A stretch of 64,000 bases of DNA, taken from contig JAFXUD010000010.1 in assembly GCA_017535315.1 (NCBI GenBank), forward strand, positions 19,934 to 83,933, written 5' to 3'. The stretch is from Victivallales bacterium. Its GTDB lineage: Bacteria; Verrucomicrobiota; Lentisphaeria; Oligosphaerales; Oligosphaeraceae. The translations under genes and the position numbers were made by a program. The notes under the pieces are model-generated. The model was not told the origin of the DNA. It was given only the letters and a program-made list of their open reading frames with translations, and did no database searches. Positions 59,201 through 64,000 of the stretch are shown here, piece by piece (position 1 is the stretch's first letter; the number at the start of each line of letters is the position of its first letter).

Positions 59201-61696
59201 GAACGCCTTGCTGTTCAGCTGATAATTATGCTCCAGAACAATACGGTTCCAGCGTAGCCTGTCAAGCATCCCCTCGATGCACAGGAGAACATCATCCGGC
59301 GGCAGGGCGAAACGTCTTGCGATTTGCTGGATTTCAAGGGTGGAGGAGTTGATGCCGTCATAGTGGATTTGAAGGCGTCCCCAGCTTTCCAGACCTACGG
59401 GGATGCGTGTTCCCAGCGATAGTTCCCGTATCACCTGGATTGTCAGATATTTTTTGCATTCTATTTGATGATGCCTGGGGTTGCTTTTTTGGGCCCAGTT
59501 CCAGACCTCCGGCAAAAGGGCACGAGAAAGATTCTCATCGTCATCGAATACCTCGTACAAGTCTTGAATGAGGTCGCCGACACGCACATTTGGAGTCTTT
59601 GCAAGCGTTTCGTCAATCAACGAGATAATACGGTAACGGCGTGCATGGTCCTTCATCCATCCTGCCTGGAAGGCTGCATCCTGCCTGCTGTCGGCAAAAA
59701 TCAGCAGGCGCTTGCGGTCCTCGTGCTGGATAATCTCTTGGGCAAGGACATGGACATCCGCCACATGCACTGCACGGACTTCGCGGATAGGTTCTTTGCG
59801 GTTCCGCCCGGTTCTGTGTGTTTGGCAGGAAAGGCAGCTGGACAGATAGCCTTCCTCATTTGGCTTGACGGCGTACAACTTCACCAGAGGCGAGGTGCTT
59901 CCGCAATGCGAGCATCTTGCCTGGTCTTCACTGTGAAGCGTTCCGCAGTGCCGGCAAAACCATACATTGGCGATTCTGGGAGAATCCGGTTCTTCATCCT
60001 CCTCCATATAGAGGATTTTGTCCAGAAGAATCACCCGTTCACCGTCATTTTCAGGGTCCAGTTTTTCCCAATAGCTGTTTCTCTTCTCGGTTGCATCACC
60101 GCCAGAAGGAAGCTTGCCGCTGAAATCAAAGTCCTTGACATAGTGGATGAAGTAGTGCTGTCCGCAGGTCGTGCAGGTGAACACACGCAAAGGCCAATAC
60201 TCCTCCTTTCCCTCGGAGGCCATTTTCTCGTCTTCGCCGCTTAACCAGAGTTTTGGTTCGTCTTGCCCCAGAGGAAAGGTGACAACCGCGCCGGGGATTC
60301 CTCTAACGAAGGCGTGGACGACAGGGCGATAGATAGCCCTTCCATCCCTAACCGCCGCAGCACCAAGAATCAGATAGCACAGCAATTCCGCTTCCGATAC
60401 TTCCCGAGCCGCCTTTTGGGACAGGCAGGCCGCCAAGTCCGCCAGCGAATGAGGAGTTCGCAGTTCCTCTGCTATCAGTGCTGCCAGTGGATTCTCCTGG
60501 ATGGCCTCATAAATCATTTTATGCCAGTCGCCAGGCGACAGTGGCCGTTGACACAGCAGGTCATATATCTGCCCGATAGAGAAGTCATTTTCGGTTTTCT
60601 CGACCTCCTCAAGACAGGATTTCAAGAGGGCGTTGGCATCTGCGGGGGCCTTGGGCATCGCCCCTGACGGCCTCCAATTGTCCCGCTGGTATTCCTCTGT
60701 CACACAGACGACATTCTCGGCCTTGTCGCCAAAGAAGCGGGCTGCGAAATCCCTGGCCGCATTGGGATTGGTCATATCGACAATGGTGGCCGAGGTGGCC
60801 ACGCAGACGGTATGGCCAGCAGCACTACAGAAAGCTTTCAGACGGCGCACAAGACAGGCGCTTTCCGCCCCGATGATGCCTGTGAAGGTATGGGCTTCGT
60901 CAAACACTAGATAGTCCAAAGTGGCGTTGTAGAACATCTCTGCATCGACGCCGCGGGTCAGAAGCAGTTCAAGCTGCTTGACGTTCGTCAGGAGAATCCT
61001 CGGCTGATGTCCATCGGTACGCATCATTTGCCGTGAGCAGACTTCTTCGCAAGGATGGATGGTGTCAGGGCGTTTTTCCTTGCGGAACTCCTGGACTTTC
61101 TTTTCGTAGTCCGCCTTGCTTGAGCCCGCAGGCATGGGGAAGCCAGCAATTTCCTGTTCTGTATCAGGTGTCTTGCCAACGTAGATTCCGAAGGAAATGC
61201 CAGTTCCCGCCAGCAATCCGCGCAGACGGTCCAGTTGGTCTTCTGCCAAGGCGTTCATAGGATAGACGATGACACTGGAAATCCCTGCGGGGGCATGCTC
61301 ATCCCGTAAGCGAAGAGCCTGACTGATGGCTGGATAGAGGAAACACTCGCTTTTCCCTGAGCCAGTGCCTGTGCTGATGAGGGTCGTATGTTTTCCTGTA
61401 ATCGAGCGTATGGCCTTCTCCTGATGGGAATACAGTTTTGGAAACGGCGCGATGCTGTTCAGGAGTGGATGGAGAATCCCGTCTGCCGTCAAAGATGAAA
61501 CAGCACAGCCTTCGGTAAAACTTTGCGAGAGACTTACAAACGGTCCTTGCAGCAATGGTGACTGCCGTGCGTGGTCAAGTTGCAGCAGTTCACGCATCTG
61601 ACGGTTCAGGCGGTCGTCCTGAAATGGATAGGCCGTCAACTGGTATTTCAGGAAGTTCCCGATGACGCTTTCTGTAAATGCCAATGGATTCAACAT
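56294..61696 (-). CDS. Giant DEAD/DEAH-box helicase with DUF1998-like region and nuclease-like C-terminus (DruE-like)
   Basis: 1800 residues. The Q-motif region 'LYSHQEKAI' is at ~89, Walker A STGTGSGKSE at ~108-117, the DEAH box LVFDEAH at ~263-268 and motif III VATSATI near 305. The second RecA lobe holds 'TLVCTPTLELGVDIGALD' and WQRVGRAGRR. Between the lobes are several zinc-knuckle pairs (CTTCGQHYF, WFCRHCG...CSHCG, CDHCRRKT...CPG). The C-terminal third contains 'CSGACEKACVNCMQNF', the DUF1998 cysteine cluster. The last ~100 residues (TPDVFYP..., 'GLCLYLDGMSRNIHGN', 'LRNEGYIIVELT') resemble Vsr/DUF559-type nuclease folds. Giant helicases of this build include DruE of Druantia and DISARM-related proteins. 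The methyltransferase and Fic genes upstream support a defence role; the specific system is unassigned. Confidence 0.85.
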   Translation of the reverse strand: MLNPLAFTESVIGNFLKYQLTAYPFQDDRLNRQMRELLQLDHARQSPLLQGPFVSLSQSFTEGCAVSSLTADGILHPLLNSIAPFPKLYSHQEKAIRSITGKHTTLISTGTGSGKSECFLYPAISQALRLRDEHAPAGISSVIVYPMNALAEDQLDRLRGLLAGTGISFGIYVGKTPDTEQEIAGFPMPAGSSKADYEKKVQEFRKEKRPDTIHPCEEVCSRQMMRTDGHQPRILLTNVKQLELLLTRGVDAEMFYNATLDYLVFDEAHTFTGIIGAESACLVRRLKAFCSAAGHTVCVATSATIVDMTNPNAARDFAARFFGDKAENVVCVTEEYQRDNWRPSGAMPKAPADANALLKSCLEEVEKTENDFSIGQIYDLLCQRPLSPGDWHKMIYEAIQENPLAALIAEELRTPHSLADLAACLSQKAAREVSEAELLCYLILGAAAVRDGRAIYRPVVHAFVRGIPGAVVTFPLGQDEPKLWLSGEDEKMASEGKEEYWPLRVFTCTTCGQHYFIHYVKDFDFSGKLPSGGDATEKRNSYWEKLDPENDGERVILLDKILYMEEDEEPDSPRIANVWFCRHCGTLHSEDQARCSHCGSTSPLVKLYAVKPNEEGYLSSCLSCQTHRTGRNRKEPIREVRAVHVADVHVLAQEIIQHEDRKRLLIFADSRQDAAFQAGWMKDHARRYRIISLIDETLAKTPNVRVGDLIQDLYEVFDDDENLSRALLPEVWNWAQKSNPRHHQIECKKYLTIQVIRELSLGTRIPVGLESWGRLQIHYDGINSSTLEIQQIARRFALPPDDVLLCIEGMLDRLRWNRIVLEHNYQLNSKAFMEGDDLYQRGYLTSPAYKHPMASKFELDSKDDKRFIQVFWQERECSLMNLVKKVGIDGPNMKDFLQDVWNLLIGKQILVPVQLVGSKGHPISGTTGGYQIDSDRIVLNTNTGFYQCDHCRRKTSRKTPGMKCLAWRCPGKLEYVHEQRDNYNLHVIEERYSLMRPEEHTAMVPQAKRDMIENAFKSPRDNQINTLVCTPTLELGVDIGALDCTLMRNVPPLPANYWQRVGRAGRRHRMAVNLTYCRSVSYDKAYYENPLKMLGGPVEPPAFNLKNGVMVAKHIHALILTTTNQLIHDGSLSQAERDEIRSMRAEMFPAQITRYLFDANSHLRTKPFDFTPFGRVLEKHFDRYLAATLAVFQVSWPDDDAEVVGEDSLKRLIQETLGELDIVAKRLFRRLQWAHQEIQRLERMKRATGTFDHPEDEAHYNRCDALIKKYKGIQFWKKRKSNAPEDDISTYGILAAEGFLPGYGLDTGSVRATGEMPFTAGGGTLELPRPLSMALREYVPGNLIYANGQKFVPRHYMLVTGEQYQEQPVIAFNRNNEAMVELSPGTSPGSLGMEALKTIPICDVELAHQLQISDEEENRFQMPVMVFAEDKEQHNGGLEYGWGNCILQYRRNAKFRMANLGTPGATGGSSGYLVCTICGQSISPMSSNEALKKFKEGHKERCGHEPQQLGFYADIFADCLKMPDCKDRSVAYSMMEALRMGAAHVLDMHLEDLQVMVIGHTETDAIDAYLWDPMPGGSGLIQQILANFDDVSSEALRLLENCSGACEKACVNCMQNFRNIFYHKYLDRHIAIDMLQEGQGTLLLKHPIPPTRTTGNNGTEGSGSPVNPPEARLKRLLDKAGLTEGIWQQQIQFKKPIERLGFKATTPDVFYPALEEDEDEKGLCLYLDGMSRNIHGNAEAQAKDMAIRTQLRNEGYIIVELTVQELDDPAAVRAAFLKIAKFAFGPEKRREIKENTDWFE

Positions 61697-61787
61697 CGCT
61701 CTATCTAGCTCCTTAATCTTAATGCACTAAACTTGCGCCAACTTGCTCCAATCTTACGCCCGAGGTTGCCAGAGTTTCGTCGCTGAT

Positions 61788-62066
61788 TTATCTCATGGCC
61801 AACATGAGGTTGTCATCCAAGACCATGTCGTTCAAGGTCAACTTCATCTTATAATCGTTCGTCTTATCATGTACCCAAAATGGCATTTTCGGGTACATAT
61901 CCATTATGATATGCGTCCAAAATGGCGTATTCGGGTACGCGTCCATCCTGTCATGCATTTGAAATGGCTTATTCGGGTACTTATCCATCATGACATGTAC
62001 TCGAAATGGCGTTTTCGGGTGCACGTCAATAGACTGATGTTCAAGTATAATTCGTTCCGCGTGCAT
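61788..62066 (-). CDS. Small protein of four 14-residue repeats, family not recognised
   Basis: 92 residues. The ATG at 62066 is preceded by AGAGG at 7 nt, which overlaps the stop region of fic 11 nt upstream; helicase translation starts 92 bp after its stop. The centre is four consecutive 14-residue repeats, consensus (M/I)-D-x-(Y/H)-P-(K/N)-x-P-F-x-x-H-x-x. They are flanked by a short N-terminus (MHAERIILEHQ) and an acidic C-terminus (LTLNDMVLDDNLMLAMR). The coding DNA is the 42-bp palindromic repeat array, and the plus strand is also open, so the repeats could be DNA-level elements. Position and ribosome-binding site favour translation. Confidence 0.5.
   Translation of the reverse strand: MHAERIILEHQSIDVHPKTPFRVHVMMDKYPNKPFQMHDRMDAYPNTPFWTHIIMDMYPKMPFWVHDKTNDYKMKLTLNDMVLDDNLMLAMR
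61869..62036. repeat. Four palindromic 42-bp tandem repeats
   Basis: Core word AATGGC recurs at 61879, 61921, 61963 and 62005, an exact 42-bp period. Each unit is an inverted repeat around the core, best seen in unit 1: GTACCC-AAAATGGCATTTTC-GGGTAC. Units 2-4 keep the symmetry in part (GCGTCC/GGGTACGC, GTACTCG/CGGGTGCAC). Units differ at many bases but keep length and reading frame, and there are no spacers. Confidence 0.85.
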
Positions 62067-62077
62067 GACAAGCCTCT

Positions 62078-63169
62078 CTATTTCTCTGGATTCATCAGGA
62101 CATCCACCAGTTTCTGGTTGATGTAGTAGTTGCTTCTTCCGATTTTCAGCTTTTCCAAAAGCCCCTCATCGACAATCAAATCCAGATATTTTGCAGCTGT
62201 TTTTCGTTGTATTTGCATGGCCTTTTCCATAAACTCAATCTTGGTATATGGCTGGGAAAAAAGATGGTTCAGCAGGTCGTGCTTATATTGCTTTCTCAAA
62301 AGAGGACGCAATGTGAATTTGAAATCCTGCATCAATTTTCGGATGGCATTTACCATGGTAATAGTATTTCGTGAAGTGTCCTCTATTCCCTTCAAAAGAA
62401 ACATGACCCAGTTTTGCCAATCTGTAGCATTGTCTTCACGGTCCCGTATCGCTTGCAAAAGACGATAATACTCTCCTTTATTATGGGTGATATATCGACT
62501 CAAATACAAAATGGGTAGATTAAGCAAGTCATTGGTCACTAGAAGCAAAATGGAAATAATACGTCCCGTGCGTCCATTACCGTCATAAAATGGATGAATG
62601 CTTTCAAACTGATGATGAATGACAGCCAGTTTTATCAAGGGATCCCAGTCGCATAGTTCAGGTGTATTGATGAAGGCTTCCAGTTCCGACATGTATCGCG
62701 CCACGTCATTGCCATCCTGGGGAGGTATATAAACCGTTTCTCCCGCCTGGTTTTTAAGCTCGGTTCCAGGGAGCGTCCTGAAGCCTTCCTTGTTTCCGAC
62801 CAATGTGCTTTGTATCTGTTTGATGATATTGTTTGTAAGCAGTTTATCCTTGCGCACCAATCGAAATCCCTCCAGGATGGCTTGGCGATAGTTCATGACT
62901 TCCTTGGTAGCCGCTGATACAATATAATCACGAACATTGAGTTCAGTCTTAAATAAATCATCATGAGTCGTGACAATATTCTCAACAGCGGAACTGTCTT
63001 TTGCCTCCTGCAAGGCAAGGGTGTTGATTAGAATCGCTTCATTGGGAATGCTTTGGACAATTCCCTTCAGTTCCGCCAACTGACGGTGCGATGCGCTGAG
63101 TTGCCTGAGAATAGCCTTTGTCTCTAAATCAATGGAAAATGGAAGCTTGGGAATCTTGTATGTATTCAT
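62078..63169 (-). CDS. Fic-domain protein (class II, AMPylase-type)
   Basis: 363 residues, TAGGAG before the ATG, A+T-rich. The active site IHPFYDGNGRTGR (191-203) is fully canonical, with the catalytic His and the anion-binding loop, so AMPylation or another NMP transfer is expected. The inhibitory helix motif (S/T)xxxE(G/N) is present N-terminal to the core as SSAVEN (59-64), the class II arrangement. A C-terminal winged helix ('YTKIEFMEKAMQIQRKTAAKYLDLIVDEGLLEKLKIGRSNYYI') follows, as in many DNA-associated Fic proteins. It sits 11 bp after the methyltransferase gene and 11 bp before the repeat protein gene. Target unknown. Confidence 0.94.
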   Translation of the reverse strand: MNTYKIPKLPFSIDLETKAILRQLSASHRQLAELKGIVQSIPNEAILINTLALQEAKDSSAVENIVTTHDDLFKTELNVRDYIVSAATKEVMNYRQAILEGFRLVRKDKLLTNNIIKQIQSTLVGNKEGFRTLPGTELKNQAGETVYIPPQDGNDVARYMSELEAFINTPELCDWDPLIKLAVIHHQFESIHPFYDGNGRTGRIISILLLVTNDLLNLPILYLSRYITHNKGEYYRLLQAIRDREDNATDWQNWVMFLLKGIEDTSRNTITMVNAIRKLMQDFKFTLRPLLRKQYKHDLLNHLFSQPYTKIEFMEKAMQIQRKTAAKYLDLIVDEGLLEKLKIGRSNYYINQKLVDVLMNPEK

Positions 63170-63180
63170 AACGGTATCTC

Positions 63181-63999
63181 CTAAAAGTCAAAAGTCAACT
63201 GGCCGTTTTTTTCGACATCAGATGTGCTAACGGCGTCCTCCTCATCGTTTCGATGCCGAGACGCCGTCGCTATCTCCTGTGCTCCCAGCGCCAGGTTGGC
63301 GGCGTGGATGGCGCACTCGCGTTTGAACTCCTCGGGAGGCTGCGCCTTCTGCCAATCGTAGAAGCGCGGCCCTAGGCGTGAAGCCACAGCCTGCGGCGAC
63401 TTTGCGCGTTCATCGTGCCCCAACCCATAGTCGGCAAGCGTCAGTGTTTCGGGAAGCATCCAGCCTTCGCCATCGTTCTGCTTCAGGAAAGCCGCTATGC
63501 CTGCCTGGACATCGCCGCCCTGCACAGCGATGACCTTCTCCAACTCCATGAACGCAACCAGCGATAGTACCGTCTGGCGCAGTTCAGGCTCAACCTCCCT
63601 ATCTACACGCCAGAACCCCTTCGGATTGAGGCCTGCGGCAAACTTTTTGTTGGAGAGCATTTCCGCAGGGTAGTCGCATTCTGCAAGAACAAAGCGGTAG
63701 TCCTCTTCATTCAGGCCGTACAACTTCGCAATCACTGCATCCGATATCACCATGAGACGCATTTTTTCCGCATCCGTCTGTGCAAAGGCTATGCTTTCCC
63801 CTTCATGTAATGTTGACGCATAAATCTTGTCATTGTTGTTCAACTTATCTGCCAAACACTCAAGAATGGTCATGTTCTCGGGACGTATCAATGGACAATC
63901 CTGCATAATGAATTGACTCAGCTCAATGCCTGCAAGACGGAAACGCACTACCCAATCAAAAGTCAGCGAGTTAAGTATCTGAGTTATCAATTTAAGGGA
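63181..63999 (-). CDS. C-terminal part of an adenine-specific DNA methyltransferase/Eco57I-type enzyme, cut by window edge
   Basis: Only the last ~272 codons are in the window; the frame is open to the edge with no convincing start. 'ITQILNSLTFDWVVRFRLAGIELSQFIMQDCPLIRPENM' is the form of the target-recognition end of Eco57I/PglX-type N6-adenine methylases. 'SNKKFAAGLNPKGFWRVDREVEPELRQTVLSLVAFMELEKVIAVQGGD' and 'SRLGPRFYDWQ' follow. Catalytic NPPY motifs would lie outside the window. Context supports it: Fic starts 11 bp downstream and the giant helicase ends the operon. The assignment to a methylase rests on family resemblance of the C-terminus alone. Confidence 0.65.
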   Translation of the reverse strand, partial: SLKLITQILNSLTFDWVVRFRLAGIELSQFIMQDCPLIRPENMTILECLADKLNNNDKIYASTLHEGESIAFAQTDAEKMRLMVISDAVIAKLYGLNEEDYRFVLAECDYPAEMLSNKKFAAGLNPKGFWRVDREVEPELRQTVLSLVAFMELEKVIAVQGGDVQAGIAAFLKQNDGEGWMLPETLTLADYGLGHDERAKSPQAVASRLGPRFYDWQKAQPPEEFKRECAIHAANLALGAQEIATASRHRNDEEDAVSTSDVEKNGQLTFDF

Positions 64000-64000
64000 C

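Noticed and set aside
61869..62036. CRISPR array in the defence operon
   Set aside because: The 42-bp units are tandem, diverged and spacer-free; they read in frame as a repeat protein.
61743..62126. Plus-strand 127-codon frame through the 42-bp repeats as the real gene
   Set aside because: It has no ribosome-binding site, overlaps the fic stop region and runs against the operon. The minus-strand frame is better supported, though the palindromic repeats make both strands look repetitive.

Overview
The window looks like chromosomal DNA, of moderate to high G+C, from an anaerobic, probably gut-associated bacterium of the PVC superphylum (Kiritimatiellota/Lentisphaerota-like). This placement is an inference. 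It rests on large secreted DUF4091 and DUF4838 carbohydrate proteins, a GH10-like protein fused to a binding module, a sulfatase-activator-type relic, a fermentative LdhA-type D-lactate dehydrogenase, redox genes of anaerobes, and many accessory elements. No rRNA or phylogenetic marker other than tgt, murC and nagB is present.

Layout. 0-8 kb: a GH10-like gene cut by the window edge, in which both catalytic glutamates appear to be replaced; tgt; a secreted helical-toroid protein; then a minus-strand operon of a DegT/DnrJ aminotransferase, a sugar-phosphate isomerase/epimerase and a CapA-like protein, with a 39-bp tandem repeat array between the last two. 8-20 kb: two small unknown genes, murC beside a telomere-like inverted repeat, two giant tandem paralogues ending in DUF4091, a lactonase-type propeller protein, nagB and tRNA-Pro(GGG). 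20-27 kb: an AbiEi/AbiEii toxin-antitoxin pair, a chimeric pseudogene and two secreted or cytosolic glycosidase-like genes. 27-32 kb: an SDR oxidoreductase, tightly overlapped GNAT and Ntn-hydrolase genes, an ECF-S-like membrane protein with an EamA transporter, and another GNAT.

32-41.7 kb is a redox regulon. A TetR repressor, a flavin reductase, an exported amidohydrolase-ABM fusion, an exported carboxymuconolactone decarboxylase-cupin fusion, a YqhD-type alcohol dehydrogenase, a lipoprotein flavodoxin, a Tat-exported flavoprotein and bioB run in one direction. A ~125-bp promoter/operator segment upstream of tetR is duplicated upstream of a second flavoprotein gene. Several of the exported enzymes keep an intact Shine-Dalgarno and ATG exactly where the ordinary cytosolic enzyme would begin; a lipoprotein hydrolase at 49 kb does the same.

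41.8-52 kb: a 1197-residue DUF4353 beta-helix protein, an AAA+ ATPase preceded by paired hairpins, ldhA, an esterase relic, the lipoprotein hydrolase with a divergent LysR gene, and a tandem GNAT. 51.6-56.2 kb is a mobile or accessory region: an IS200/RAYT-like transposase whose expected catalytic Tyr is Phe, two copies of a structured intergenic repeat with compensatory stem changes, a run of six small plasmid/ICE-type genes and a serine recombinase of the Mpi type. 56.3-64 kb is a minus-strand defence-island candidate: a DNA methyltransferase (cut by the window edge), a class II Fic protein, a small protein made of four 14-residue repeats encoded by palindromic 42-bp DNA repeats, and an 1800-residue DEAD/DEAH helicase with a DUF1998-like region and a nuclease-like C-terminus. 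This last cluster is the best candidate for an undescribed system.
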